Shown here piece by piece: positions 1-8,604 of a stretch of 64,000 bases of DNA. The notes beneath the pieces were generated by a model. The model made no database searches. It saw only the letters and a program-made list of their open reading frames with translations, and was not told the DNA's origin. Both the position numbers and the translations under genes were made by a program. Position 1 is the first letter of the stretch. Each line of letters begins with the position of its first letter. The DNA comes from QHWT01 sp963755695 (lineage in GTDB: Bacteria > Acidobacteriota > Vicinamibacteria > Vicinamibacterales > 2-12-FULL-66-21): NCBI GenBank assembly GCA_963755695.1, contig CAVWLB010000008.1:620001-684000 (forward strand), read 5' to 3'.

Positions 1-247
1 GTGCGTCGCGCGACAGATCGTCGATTTCGGGTAGTGAAAGCCAGATCCGCGATCCATCGGGCGGCATGCCCCACACCAGCACGATCCCCGATGGATCGCG
101 ATACGGCAGCGGCCGCAACAGCGCGGCATTCACGAGGGTAAAGACCCCGACGACCGCGGCGGATGCCAGGGCGAGCGTAATCACAGACGCGGCAGTGAAC
201 GCCGGCGCGCGGCGCAGGCTGCGGAAGCCATAGCGGATGTCGCGCAT
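1..247 (-). CDS. ADOP-type ABC transporter permease, N-terminal part (runs off the window)
   Basis: Only the first 82 residues are present; the gene continues beyond position 1. The start is ATG at 247. The N-terminus (MRDIRYGFRSLRRAPAFTAA, then one transmembrane helix and LVNAALLRPLPYRDP) is the standard opening of MacB/FtsX-like permeases of the acidobacterial ADOP group, and it resembles the complete copy at 16984-19425. Such proteins sit in the inner membrane, with a large periplasmic core after the first helix, and usually pair with a LolD/MacB-like ATPase, which is not seen here. Its start directly abuts the stop of the iron permease gene, so the two are probably cotranscribed. The substrate is unknown. 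Confidence 0.85.
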   Translation of the reverse strand, partial: MRDIRYGFRSLRRAPAFTAASVITLALASAAVVGVFTLVNAALLRPLPYRDPSGIVLVWGMPPDGSRIWLSLPEIDDLSRDA

Positions 248-727
248 CTACTTCTTTCCGTCCTTGCTCAGGGCCGCTCGCTTTGCGGAGTGACGATGGT
301 CCGCCTCTTCGATGGAATGGGAGTGCGTCAGGCTCGCATCCTTCTTCGCCATTGCGGCGAGCCGTTGATAGAACGTGTGCAGCACGTGGAGCTCCTTTTC
401 CGACAGATCCTCCACGTCGATGAGCCGATTGCTCGCCCCCTCTACCGCGGCGACCAGCTCGTTCAGCTTCAGCTGCAGGGCGAGCGAATCCTTGTTCTGC
501 GATCGCTGGATGAGGAAGACCATCAGGAAGGTGACGATCGTCGTAGCGGTATTGACTACCAGCTGCCAGGTGTCGGAAAACCTGAAGATCGGACCGAGCG
601 CGGCCCAGACAATGATCGCTCCACCGGCGAGACCGAAGGCGGTGGTGCTGCCGGTCCAGCGGGTGACTTTCGTCGAAAACTCCTCGAACCACTGACCGAG
701 CGCGCCGTGCCTCCGTCGCATGAGCAT
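248..727 (-). CDS. Low-affinity iron permease family protein
   Basis: The reading frame gives about 159 residues from the ATG at 727, chosen because GGAGG lies 4 nt upstream; an in-frame ATG at 721 is also possible and the frame is open up to 772. There are two hydrophobic segments (starting FGLAGGAIIVWAALGP and LVVNTATTIVTFLMVFLIQ) followed by QRSQNKD and a charged C-terminal helix, matching the low-affinity iron permease family (Fet4-like, PF04120). Bacterial members are small two-helix membrane proteins whose transport role is not well established. The gene precedes the ADOP permease with no gap. A very repetitive upstream region separates it from the divergent peptidase gene. Confidence 0.82.
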   Translation of the reverse strand: MLMRRRHGALGQWFEEFSTKVTRWTGSTTAFGLAGGAIIVWAALGPIFRFSDTWQLVVNTATTIVTFLMVFLIQRSQNKDSLALQLKLNELVAAVEGASNRLIDVEDLSEKELHVLHTFYQRLAAMAKKDASLTHSHSIEEADHRHSAKRAALSKDGKK

Positions 728-841
728 GGGTACCTCCGAGAACAATATGTCGGCCTTCAGTGCCGCGTGCAACGTGCTCTAAGGGTGCTAGGTGCAAGGT
801 GCTACGTGCTCGGTGCTACGTGCTCGGTACTACGTGCTCGG

Positions 842-1010
842 TGCTACGTGCTCGTGCTACGTGCTCGTGCTACGTGCTCGTGCTACGTGCTCGTGCTACG
901 TGCTCGTGCTACGTGCTCGTGCTACGTGCTCGTGCTACGTGCTCGTGCTACGTGCTCGTGCTACGTGCTCGTGCTACGTGCTCGTGCTACGTGCTCGTGC
1001 TACGTGCTCG
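842..1010. repeat. Thirteen perfect 13-nt tandem units
   Basis: TGCTACGTGCTCG is repeated 13 times without change from 842 to 1010. It is preceded by 14-nt versions with an extra G and followed by one more partial copy. It forms the core of the larger palindromic element. Its perfection suggests recent expansion by slippage. Confidence 0.9.
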
Positions 1011-1043
1011 GTGCTACGTGCTGCCAAATGCAAGTGGAAGGAC

Positions 1044-1148
1044 GAGCACCTCGCACACTGAGAGCACCTCGCACACTGAGAGCACCTCGCACACTGAGAG
1101 CACCTCGCACCTGAGAGCACCTCGCACCTGAGAGCACCTCGCACCTCA
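1044..1148. repeat. 17-18-nt tandem units (AGCACCTCGCAC type)
   Basis: Three copies of GAGCACCTCGCACACTGA (1044, 1062, 1080) are followed by 17-nt copies lacking one A (1098, 1115) and a degenerate copy. The AGCAC half is the reverse complement of the GTGCT half found in the 13-nt array, so the two arrays can pair with each other. Confidence 0.85.
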
Positions 1149-1225
1149 CAGCACCTAGCACTCAGCACGTAGCACCTTGCACGTAGCACCCTTAGTGCGT
1201 TGCACCGACTGGCAACTCGTCCTGC

Positions 1226-1231
1226 TATAGT
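1226..1231 (+). promoter_or_regulatory. TATAGT -10-like box 6 nt before the pepF start
   Basis: TATAGT ends 6 nt before the ATG at 1238 and no Shine-Dalgarno sequence fits in the gap. This matches the TANNNT pattern seen ahead of nine other genes here and suggests a leaderless mRNA. No good -35 element is seen. Confidence 0.45.
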
Positions 1232-1237
1232 TGGTCA

Positions 1238-3070
1238 ATGCCATCCGAAACGATAACCCAGGCGCGCAGCCGGCGGCGCGACGACATACCTGAACGCTTC
1301 AAGTGGAACCTCAACGACATCTATCCAGACTGGAGTGCGTGGGAGGCCGCCTACAAAAAGCTCGAGGCCGGCATCGATCGTTACGCTGCGCTCAAGGGCA
1401 CGCTGTCGGAGGGTCCGCATCGGCTTCTCGAAGCGTTCCAGTTGTCGGAGGAGCTGGACCAGCTCGCGTATCGGGTCTGGTACTACCCGTCACTCCAGTA
1501 CGATCAGGACCAGCGCGACAACGCCGTCAACGCGAAAAAGCAGCAGGTGCAGCTCCTGTTCGCCAGGTTGAGCCAGGCGGGATCGTGGTTCAACCCCGAG
1601 CTGCTTGCGATTCCGCTCGAGACCGTGCGTGGATGGATGCGCGAAAACCCGGCGCTCCCTCTCTACGCGTTCGCGATTGAAAATCTCTATCGCCAGCAAG
1701 AGCACGTCCTCGACGAGGCCGGCGAGCGGCTGATGTCGCTGGCCAGCCGGCTGGCTGCGTCGCCCAACGAAGCGTACTGGGCGCTCTCGACTGCGGACGC
1801 GAAATTTCCGTCAATCACGCTCTCGACCGGTGAGACAGTAACGGTGTCGTACGGGCAGTACCGCGCGATCCTGGCCACCCGCCGCGAACAGTCGGACCGC
1901 GAGAAGGCCTTCACCGCCCTGCACGAGACCTACAAGGGCACGCTGAACACCTACGCGACGCTCTACAACTCGGTGTGTCAGCGCGACTGGTTCCAGGCGC
2001 GGGCGCGCGGTTACAAGAGCACCCTCGGAGCCGCGCTCCACGGCGACAACATCCCGACCTCGGTCGTCGAGAACCTGATCGAGACGACCCGTGCGGGAGT
2101 CGCACCGCTGCGGCGATATCACCAGCTGCGCCGCCGCGTGCTGAAGGTCCCGTCGTATCACGTCTACGACTTTTCCATTCCTCTCGTGACCTTCGACAAG
2201 AAGTACAACTACGAGGATGTCCTCGATTGGATCACCGCCTCAGTTGCGCCGCTTGGCCCCGAATACCAGGTCCGCATGCGCACCGGCTTCGGCGGCGGAT
2301 GGATCGACGTATACGAAAACGAGGGCAAGCGGTCTGGCGCCTACTCCGCGCCGGTCTACGGGACCCATCCATACATGCTGCTGAACTACACCGACACGCT
2401 CGACGATGTGTTCACGACGGCGCACGAGATGGGTCACTCGATGCACACGATCCTGTCGCACGAGACGCAGCCGTTCATCTATTCGAGCTATACGATCTTC
2501 GTCGCGGAAGTGCCGTCGACGCTCTCGGAGGCGCTGCTGCTCGAATACATGCTCGCTCACTCGACCGATCCCGTCGAGCGGATTGTTCTCCTGCAGCACG
2601 CCATCGACAACATCGCCGGAACGTTCTATACGCAGGTGCTGTTTGCCGACTACGAATTGCGGGCGCACCGTCTCGCCGAGCAAGATCAACCCATCACCGC
2701 GGAGATCCTGACCGAGACCTACACGCAGTTACTGAAGGATTATTACGGGGAATCGCTCGATCTGAATCCGCTGACCGGGCTCACGTGGGCTCGCATCCCG
2801 CACTTCTTCAACTCTCCCTACTACGTCTACCAGTACGCCACGTGCTTCGCTTCGGCGGCGCGCCTTGCCAGAGAGATCATGGCGGGTGGCGCGGCCGAGG
2901 CACGCGAGCGCTACCTCACCCTCCTCAAATCGGGAGGGAATGACTATCCGATGGAGCAGCTGCGCAAGGCCGGCGTGGATTTGAGCCAGCCCGGGACCGT
3001 GCGGGCGATCGTCGACCAGCTCGACGACCTCGTATCGAGACTCGAGCGAGAGCTCGAGCAAGCAGGTTAG
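1238..3070 (+). CDS. pepF: Oligoendopeptidase F, M3 family zinc peptidase
   Basis: The product has 610 residues, the usual length for the PepF/M3B family, with no signal peptide, so it is probably cytosolic. The zinc motif HEMGH is at residues 396-400, with the downstream glutamate in AEVPSTLSE. The C-terminal part (YYGESLDLNPL, HFFNSPYYVYQYATCF) is typical of oligoendopeptidase F. Enzymes of this family cleave short peptides, completing breakdown of imported or intracellular oligopeptides. The gene stands alone between a repeat-filled upstream region and a convergent MFS gene. The start at 1238 fits a TATAGT box 6 nt upstream and the conserved N-terminus (RDDIPERFKWNLNDIYPDW). Confidence 0.93.
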   Translation: MPSETITQARSRRRDDIPERFKWNLNDIYPDWSAWEAAYKKLEAGIDRYAALKGTLSEGPHRLLEAFQLSEELDQLAYRVWYYPSLQYDQDQRDNAVNAKKQQVQLLFARLSQAGSWFNPELLAIPLETVRGWMRENPALPLYAFAIENLYRQQEHVLDEAGERLMSLASRLAASPNEAYWALSTADAKFPSITLSTGETVTVSYGQYRAILATRREQSDREKAFTALHETYKGTLNTYATLYNSVCQRDWFQARARGYKSTLGAALHGDNIPTSVVENLIETTRAGVAPLRRYHQLRRRVLKVPSYHVYDFSIPLVTFDKKYNYEDVLDWITASVAPLGPEYQVRMRTGFGGGWIDVYENEGKRSGAYSAPVYGTHPYMLLNYTDTLDDVFTTAHEMGHSMHTILSHETQPFIYSSYTIFVAEVPSTLSEALLLEYMLAHSTDPVERIVLLQHAIDNIAGTFYTQVLFADYELRAHRLAEQDQPITAEILTETYTQLLKDYYGESLDLNPLTGLTWARIPHFFNSPYYVYQYATCFASAARLAREIMAGGAAEARERYLTLLKSGGNDYPMEQLRKAGVDLSQPGTVRAIVDQLDDLVSRLERELEQAG

Positions 3071-3073
3071 CGA

Positions 3074-3101
3074 CGCCTGCCGCGCCGAAGCGGCGAAGGC
3101 G
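3074..3101. terminator. GC-rich hairpin between convergent genes
   Basis: CGCCTGCCGC and GCGGC..AGGCG can pair around the loop GCCGAA, giving about 10 base pairs with a two-base bulge. It sits 4 nt after the pepF stop and 13 nt from the stop of the opposing transporter, so it could terminate both transcripts. There is no U-run, which limits confidence. Confidence 0.4.
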
Positions 3102-3113
3102 GGAAGACTTTAG

Positions 3114-4283
3114 TCAGCGGGGATCGGGTGCAACCGAACTAACCGGCTTGTGATACTGCAGCGACAGGGCCGCGGTACCGATGAGGACCGCGGCCGCTGA
3201 CCCATACGCCGCTCCCTCTCCCATCCACTGCAGCATGCCGTTGCCCCACACCGGGCCCAGGGTGCGGCCGAGACTTTCGAGCGCCCCGGCGGCCCCCTGC
3301 ACGCGTCCCTGTTCGTGACGACCGCCTGCGGCGCTGACCAGCGAGATAAGAGCCGGATTGGTCAGGCCGATCCCGATGGCGCCGGGGACCAGCATCGCGA
3401 GGAACACCCAGAAGGTATGGGTCAGAGCGCTCCCTCCCCACCCGGCGGCGGCGAACAACAGGCCGATCGTGAGCGTCCGCCGCTCGCCGATCACCCGAAC
3501 GACCGGTCCCACCATCCCCGCCTGGACGACGACGCCGAGAAACCCGAACACCGCGAGCAGATAGCCGATGTGGGTCGCGTCGAACCCGAAGCGGCGCTGC
3601 CCGAACAACGCGAAGGTGGTCTGGTAGACCGCAAACGACGCCCAATACAGAAAGTCGACGGTGAAGAGCACGCGCAGGCCGGGACGGCCGCCGACCTCGC
3701 GCAGCGCGCGCCACGGCGATGCGACGGCTGCGCTCGTTCGATGAACCGTCTCGGGCAACCAGAACCACGCCAGCAGCATCGCCACGACGGTGATGACCGC
3801 CGCGGCCCAGATCGGCGCGGTGTAGCTGATTCGCGCGAACAGCCCCCCAAGTCCCGGCCCGATGATGAACCCGAGGCCAAACGCCGCGCCGAGCATGCCG
3901 AAAAAGCGCGCGCGGTTCTCGTCGGTGGCGATGTCGCCGATATAGGCACGCGCCGTGGTGATATTGCCGCCCGACAACCCGTCGACGATGCGGGCGGCGA
4001 ACAGCATCATCAGGCTGTGCGCCAGCGCCAGCATGACGAAGCTGACGACGGTACCCAGCAGGCTGAAAATCAGGATCGGACGCCGTCCCCACCGGTCGGA
4101 CCACTCGCCGAGCACTGGCGAGGCGATCAATTGGCAGAGCGAAAACGAAGCGAACAACAGCCCGATGGCCAGCGGTGAGGCCCCGAACGTCTCCGCGTAG
4201 AACGGCAACAGCGGAATGATGATGCCGAACCCAATCAGGTTGACGAGAATCGTCAGGAAGATGACGAGGAGCGGCCGGCTCAC
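3114..4283 (-). CDS. TetA/Bcr-like MFS efflux transporter
   Basis: The product has 389 residues with about 12 hydrophobic segments. Motif A of drug:proton antiporters is present (GEWSDRWGRRP, loop 2-3), and the N-terminus (LTILVNLIGFGIIIPLLPFY) is the classical TetA/MdtG type. The probable role is proton-driven export of a small molecule across the inner membrane; the substrate cannot be read from sequence. The start is GTG at 4283, overlapping the stop of the cyclophilin gene as GTGA, so the two genes are translationally coupled. Confidence 0.88.
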   Translation of the reverse strand: MSRPLLVIFLTILVNLIGFGIIIPLLPFYAETFGASPLAIGLLFASFSLCQLIASPVLGEWSDRWGRRPILIFSLLGTVVSFVMLALAHSLMMLFAARIVDGLSGGNITTARAYIGDIATDENRARFFGMLGAAFGLGFIIGPGLGGLFARISYTAPIWAAAVITVVAMLLAWFWLPETVHRTSAAVASPWRALREVGGRPGLRVLFTVDFLYWASFAVYQTTFALFGQRRFGFDATHIGYLLAVFGFLGVVVQAGMVGPVVRVIGERRTLTIGLLFAAAGWGGSALTHTFWVFLAMLVPGAIGIGLTNPALISLVSAAGGRHEQGRVQGAAGALESLGRTLGPVWGNGMLQWMGEGAAYGSAAAVLIGTAALSLQYHKPVSSVAPDPR

Positions 4284-4864
4284 TGCTTCACCGTCACGCT
4301 CTTGATGAAGATTGGCGCGACCGGCACGTTGGCCATTCCGCCCCGGTCCGACGTCGGTGTGGCGCCAATGCGGTCGACAACGTCCATGCCCTCGATGACC
4401 CGGCCGAACACCGCATACCCGAAATCCTCGGGAGAATAGCCGGTGAAATCGAGCGACGGGTTGTTGGCGAGATTGATGTAGAACTGCGAGGTTCCGCTCC
4501 TGAGCGCGCGCGTGCGCGCCACCGCCACCGCCCCACGGCGGTTCTTGACCTTGTTGTCGGCTTCGTTCTGAATCGGCGGCCGGGTGCGCTTTTCGGTCAG
4601 ATCCTCGGTGTAGCCGCCGCCTTGAATCACGTAACCGGGCACAACCCGGTGAAAGATCGTCCCGGGATAAAAACCGTCTTTTACGTATTGCAGGAAGTTT
4701 TCCACCGACACCGGCGCCTGTTCCTTGAAGAGTTCAATGGTGATGGATCCGGCACTGGTTTCGATCACGACCACGGGGTTGCCCGCGGCGGGCTGAGGGG
4801 ATGAAGTCTGGGTTGCGGGTGACGTCTGCGTCAGAGCAAACGCCAGGCACACCATCCACGTCAT
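4280..4864 (-). CDS. Secreted cyclophilin-type peptidyl-prolyl isomerase
   Basis: The product has 194 residues: a short signal peptide (MTWMVCLAFALTQTS), a low-complexity spacer, then a cyclophilin domain with the active-site block FHRVVPGYVIQGG, the substrate-binding SQFYIN segment and a C-terminal FGRVIEGMDVVD. It probably assists folding of exported proteins in the periplasm. AAGGAGG lies 9 nt before the ATG, supporting this start. It is the upstream gene of a two-gene unit with the MFS transporter. A second cyclophilin, fused to HEAT repeats, occurs at 25007-27104. Confidence 0.92.
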   Translation of the reverse strand: MTWMVCLAFALTQTSPATQTSSPQPAAGNPVVVIETSAGSITIELFKEQAPVSVENFLQYVKDGFYPGTIFHRVVPGYVIQGGGYTEDLTEKRTRPPIQNEADNKVKNRRGAVAVARTRALRSGTSQFYINLANNPSLDFTGYSPEDFGYAVFGRVIEGMDVVDRIGATPTSDRGGMANVPVAPIFIKSVTVKQ

Positions 4865-5225
4865 GTCGGTTCGCCTCCTTCGGTCACTGGCGCTTCAGTG
4901 TACTCGCGCCGGCTGGCACGCCGGTAGCAATGCGCCAGATATACGGCGGCGTCGGGCTGTGACAGTCCTGTGACACGCCGGGTTCCGGCGCACGTCCGGC
5001 CAGCGTTTCCCGCGAAGTTCGGGCATGGACGAGAGATCGGATCGGTGGACACCAGGCTGGTCGGTCCCGGGACACACGCGTCCGCATGCGGGCGGTTGAA
5101 TGTCACCGATGGATTGGATTCAAAAGGGTGGATCGCAGCCGTAAACGCCCAGGGATTAGGCCCCGCCACCCGGAAGCACCGGAACGGGTGGGCTACAATG
5201 ATGTGGTCTTCACCGGAGGCAACCC
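4865..5225. other. Divergent intergenic region, no gene seen
   Basis: About 360 bases separate the start codons at 4864 (minus) and 5226 (plus). Short open frames here lack coding character or family resemblance. A TACAAT hexamer at 5194-5199 could be a -10 box for the downstream gene, without a convincing -35. Confidence 0.5.
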
Positions 5226-5576
5226 ATGGTGACGGAGCTCGAGAGCGAACAAAAGGAGCTCGCGGACTTCATACGCGCGGGCTCGGCGCGCGGACCACAG
5301 TGCTTCGGCAGCTACTTCGACGAGAAGGGCGGATCGTGTGCGCTCGGGGCGGTGTACGACGGCGTCTACCACCTCCCGCGCAAGCACGGCAAGCTCGTTC
5401 CGGATCATCTCGAGCGGCTGTTCCGCTGTCTCGACGAAGTGACGAAGCGCTGCCCGCATGAGGAATGCGCAAAGCGGCTGCCGCTCGCCCCGATGATCGT
5501 CCATTTGAACGACGATCACCGCTGGACCCGAGAACAGATCGCCGACTGGCTGTCACAGGAGTCAACGACGACGTAA
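5226..5576 (+). CDS. Conserved hypothetical protein with cysteine pairs
   Basis: The product has 116 residues, is soluble and has no signal peptide. GGAGG lies 6 nt before the ATG. Cysteines occur in QCFGSYF, GSCALGAVYDG, RCLDE and RCPHEECAKR, and the C-terminus (LNDDHRWTREQIADWL) resembles a short helical motif seen in several small uncharacterised bacterial proteins. I do not recognise a named family. CPHEEC could bind a metal, but this is only an inference. A repeat tract begins directly after the stop codon. Confidence 0.7.
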   Translation: MVTELESEQKELADFIRAGSARGPQCFGSYFDEKGGSCALGAVYDGVYHLPRKHGKLVPDHLERLFRCLDEVTKRCPHEECAKRLPLAPMIVHLNDDHRWTREQIADWLSQESTTT

Positions 5577-5672
5577 ATGGATTTGGTGACTGGGTGATTT
5601 GGTCATGTGGTGATTGGTGGTCCGTTCCCCAAATCCCCAAATCCCCAAATCCCCCAATCACCAAATGGAAGT
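5577..5672. repeat. GGTGATT/AATCACC inverted tract, copy 1
   Basis: Immediately after the TAA at 5574-5576, degenerate units of GATTTGGTGA run rightward to about 5622. Complementary CCCCAAAT and CCAATCACCAAAT units follow at about 5635-5666. The two halves can fold into one long stem. Related tracts occur at 39109-39238 and 60118-60204, also just after stop codons. An ATG inside the tract is in frame with the next gene but is unlikely to be its start. Confidence 0.85.
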
Positions 5673-5687
5673 AAGGCTCCCCTGAAC

Positions 5688-8603
5688 ATGTCTTTCCTCG
5701 ACCGCTTCAAACTCCAGCCCAAGTACAAGTCCGCCGACCCGGAGATACGTGTCGCGGGGGTCCAGGAGTTGACCGACTCAGCCGAAGACGCGGCAGTGTT
5801 GGCGGCGCTCGCTCGGGAAGACACCGACCCGCGCGTTCGGCGGGTCGCAGCGGATCGGGTCGGCGACGTGAGCATCCTCGCGGCCATCGCCGGCAACGAG
5901 AGTGACGATGGGCTGCGGACGAACGTGCTCGAGCGGTTGGCCCGCATCGCCGCCTCGAGTGATCAGCCGACCGAGGCGTCGGTGGCGCTGGGCACGCTGA
6001 CCGATCAGAAGCAGATCGGGATCGTGGCAAAGTCGTCGCCGGTGGAATCGATTCGGCTGGATGCCGTAGGGCGCATCACCGAGCTCAAGGTGCTGAGCTC
6101 CGTGGCGCGCAATGGTACGGACGCGCGGGTCGCGGCAACCGCGTCCGAGCGCATTCAGGATCCGTTCGAACTGCTGAACGTCGCAGTGAAAACCGAGCAC
6201 AAGGAGGCGGGCATCAGCGCGTTGGAACGTGCGGTGCAAGTTGCCGCCCCCGATCGCGCGACGCTGGACGACCTCGCGTCGCGCGCGAAGAACAAGTCGG
6301 TCGCGAAGAGGGCACGGGCAATGGTGCAGGCCATGGACGAGGCAGAGACCGCGCGGCGGGCCGCGTTGGAACAGCATCAGCAGCGACTCGCGGGCGTGCT
6401 GGCCCGCGCCGAGGCGCTCGCGGGAGCCGCGGCGTCGCCGGATGCGGCAGCGGCCCTCGCCGACACCGAAATGGAATGGCGAGAGCTGTCGTCGAATGCG
6501 CCGATTGAAGTCGGCCCCGACGACCATGCGCGCTTCAACGCCGCGGTCACCGTCGCCCGTGAGGCCATCGATCGCGCGGAACGGGAAGCCGCCGCCGAAC
6601 GCGAGCGTGCCGAGCGTGTCGCCGCCGATCGCACAGCCCGGGTGACGCTCTGCCAGCGCGTAGAGGCGCTCCGCGGCGAAGAGACGCTCGATGAAGTCGC
6701 GAAGGCGCGTGGCGAGTGGGAGGGGCTGCCGGCGATCGACGGAGACACCCCGGCGATCCATCCGGAGCTGCTCGCCCGGTTCGCCGAGGCGTGTCGCCGG
6801 GCCGAGGAGCGTCACGCGAACCGGCAGGAACTCGATCGGGCGGCTGGTCGCCTCGCCGAGCTCGCCAAGGAAGCGGAGGATCTTGCCGCGCTCGATGAGA
6901 GCCCCGCATACGTGTGGGACTCGATCTCGCGTGAGTGGAACGACCTCAAAGGAAAGGTGGAGCAGATCGACGAAGCGATCGCCGGGCGGTTCACCACCGC
7001 CGAGACCGCGATTCGCGAGCGCGCCGAGGCGAAGCGTGCGGCTGCCGAGAAAGTGCTTCGCCAGCAGGTGCAGCGCCTCGAGCAGCTGATCGATCGCGCC
7101 CAGAAGCGCGCCGCCGCCGAGGATCTGACCTTGAAAGAGGCGGACAAGGCCGCCCGCGATCTCCGCGCGGCTATCGAGGCGCCTCCGGCCATCCCGCCCG
7201 GCGAGCGCGAGTCGCTCGTCGAACGGCTCAAGGCGGCGCTGTCCACACTCGCCCCGAAGTTGCACGAACTGCGCGAGATGGACGAGTGGAAGCGGTTCGC
7301 AAACGCCGCGGTGCAGGAAGAGCTGATCGCACAGACCGAAGCGCTGAAGACGAAATTCGACTTCGAAAAGCCTGAAGACCTCGAGAAGGCCGCCAAAGAG
7401 CTGCACGAGATCCAGGAGCGCTGGAAGCAGGCTGCCGAGGCGCCGCGCGCGCAGGCGCAGACCTTGTGGCATCGGTACCGCCAGGCTGCCGACCCGATCC
7501 AGGCGAAGGCGCGTGAATTTTTCGCACACCGGGCGGAGGAACGCCAGGGCAATCTCGAACAGAAGCTCGTACTCTGCGAACGCGCCGAGGCGCTCGCCGA
7601 TTCCACCGACTGGATCAAGACCGCCGACGAACTGAAGAAGCTCCAGGCCGAGTGGCAGGCAATCGGGCCGGTTCCGCGTCCCGACACCCGCACCGTCTGG
7701 AAGCGCTTCCGTGACGCCTGCGACCACTTCTTCACCCGCCGCAACGAGGATCTCGCGCAGCGGAAGGAAGTGTGGGCGGCAAACCAGGCGCGCAAGGAGG
7801 CGTTGTGCGCCCGCGCGGAGGAGCTCGCCGACTCACGCGAATGGGAACGAAGCGCATCGGAGATCCGCAGGCTGCAGGCCGAGTGGAAGACGATTGGTCC
7901 GGTCCGCCGCAGCAAATCGGAGGCGCTCTGGCAACGCTTCCGCGGCGCCGCCGATCACTTCTTCGATCGCTACAAGCGCCGCGACGAGATCGAGCTCGAA
8001 GCGCGCCAGGCGGACCGTGAGGCGCTCGCGGTCGAACTGGAATCGTTGTTTCCGGCAGAAGGCGCTGAAGCCGGCGCCGCTCCCGGGGGCCTATTGGAGC
8101 GTGTGCGCTCGCTTCGGACGCGGTGGAATCAGTCGACACCTGCAGTTCGGCACGGCGCTGACCCGCTCAGCGGCCGGTTCGTCGCCGCGATGGAGCGTCT
8201 GCTGACCACCTATCCCGAGGCGTTCCGCGGGACCGAGCTCGACGTAGAGGGCAGCCGGCAGCGTATGGAAAAGCTGGTCCTACGCCTCGAGGGCTTCGTG
8301 TCCGAAAAGGACACCTCAGTCGCATCGTCGTCGCAGGATCTGGCCGCGCGACTGCGTGAGGCGCTTGCCGCCAACACCATCGGCGGACGCGCCGGCGAGG
8401 AAAACAAGTGGCGCACGATGGCCGAGGAGGTGCGACAGGCGCAGGCCTCGTGGGCCAGGCTGGTGCCGGTTCCGGGTGAAACCGGTCGTCAGCTGTCGGA
8501 GCGGTTCCACAAGGCGTGCAACCGCTTCTTCGATCAGTATCGCCGCCGCGTGCCCCAGCAGCCGGACTCTTCGCGCCGGGGCCGAACCGTATCGGCGCGT
8601 TGA
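5688..8603 (+). CDS. Large DUF349 repeat protein
   Basis: The product has 971 residues from the ATG at 5688; the frame is open further upstream but only through the repeat tract. Residues 1-100 look like HEAT-type helical repeats (REDTDPRVRRVAADRVGD). The rest is a chain of charged alpha-helical DUF349 units of the form W..IGPVP....LW.RFR.A.D.FF, seen near residues 416, 577, 654, 731, 810 and 920. It is cytosolic, with no signal peptide or membrane segment. The DUF349 family has no firmly established biochemical role that I can cite. Length and repeat number are large for the family. Confidence 0.85.
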   Translation: MSFLDRFKLQPKYKSADPEIRVAGVQELTDSAEDAAVLAALAREDTDPRVRRVAADRVGDVSILAAIAGNESDDGLRTNVLERLARIAASSDQPTEASVALGTLTDQKQIGIVAKSSPVESIRLDAVGRITELKVLSSVARNGTDARVAATASERIQDPFELLNVAVKTEHKEAGISALERAVQVAAPDRATLDDLASRAKNKSVAKRARAMVQAMDEAETARRAALEQHQQRLAGVLARAEALAGAAASPDAAAALADTEMEWRELSSNAPIEVGPDDHARFNAAVTVAREAIDRAEREAAAERERAERVAADRTARVTLCQRVEALRGEETLDEVAKARGEWEGLPAIDGDTPAIHPELLARFAEACRRAEERHANRQELDRAAGRLAELAKEAEDLAALDESPAYVWDSISREWNDLKGKVEQIDEAIAGRFTTAETAIRERAEAKRAAAEKVLRQQVQRLEQLIDRAQKRAAAEDLTLKEADKAARDLRAAIEAPPAIPPGERESLVERLKAALSTLAPKLHELREMDEWKRFANAAVQEELIAQTEALKTKFDFEKPEDLEKAAKELHEIQERWKQAAEAPRAQAQTLWHRYRQAADPIQAKAREFFAHRAEERQGNLEQKLVLCERAEALADSTDWIKTADELKKLQAEWQAIGPVPRPDTRTVWKRFRDACDHFFTRRNEDLAQRKEVWAANQARKEALCARAEELADSREWERSASEIRRLQAEWKTIGPVRRSKSEALWQRFRGAADHFFDRYKRRDEIELEARQADREALAVELESLFPAEGAEAGAAPGGLLERVRSLRTRWNQSTPAVRHGADPLSGRFVAAMERLLTTYPEAFRGTELDVEGSRQRMEKLVLRLEGFVSEKDTSVASSSQDLAARLREALAANTIGGRAGEENKWRTMAEEVRQAQASWARLVPVPGETGRQLSERFHKACNRFFDQYRRRVPQQPDSSRRGRTVSAR

Positions 8604-8604
8604 C

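Larger units (their letters stand above)
767..1205. repeat. Composite palindromic and tandem repeat between divergent genes
   Basis: The outer arms are imperfect inverted repeats: roughly 767-830 (GTGCAACG..AAGGGTGCTAGGTGCAAGG) mirrors roughly 1142-1205 read on the other strand. Between the arms lie 14-nt and 13-nt units rich in GTGCTACGTGCT, then AGCACCTCGCAC units of 17-18 nt. The region separates the start codons at 727 (minus) and 1238 (plus), so it occupies the whole divergent promoter region. No protein should be called here, although every frame is open because the units lack stops. Confidence 0.9.

Noticed and set aside
842..1010. Possible CRISPR array
   Set aside because: The units are directly adjacent with no spacers, only 13 nt long, and no cas genes are present.
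290..1131. Several overlapping plus-strand open frames rich in VLRAR and ATCSCYV repeats
   Set aside because: They are translations of the 13-nt array, open in all frames because the unit has no stop codon, and they are antisense to the iron permease gene at their start.
3315..4178. 287-residue plus-strand open frame
   Set aside because: Antisense to the MFS transporter and of very low-complexity, charged composition.
5607..5687. Upstream extension of the DUF349 gene
   Set aside because: The extra 27 residues are encoded by the GGTGATT/AATCACC repeat tract, so the start at 5688 is preferred.
5778..7727. 649-residue minus-strand open frame
   Set aside because: Antisense shadow of the DUF349 gene, which has clear repeat motifs on the plus strand.
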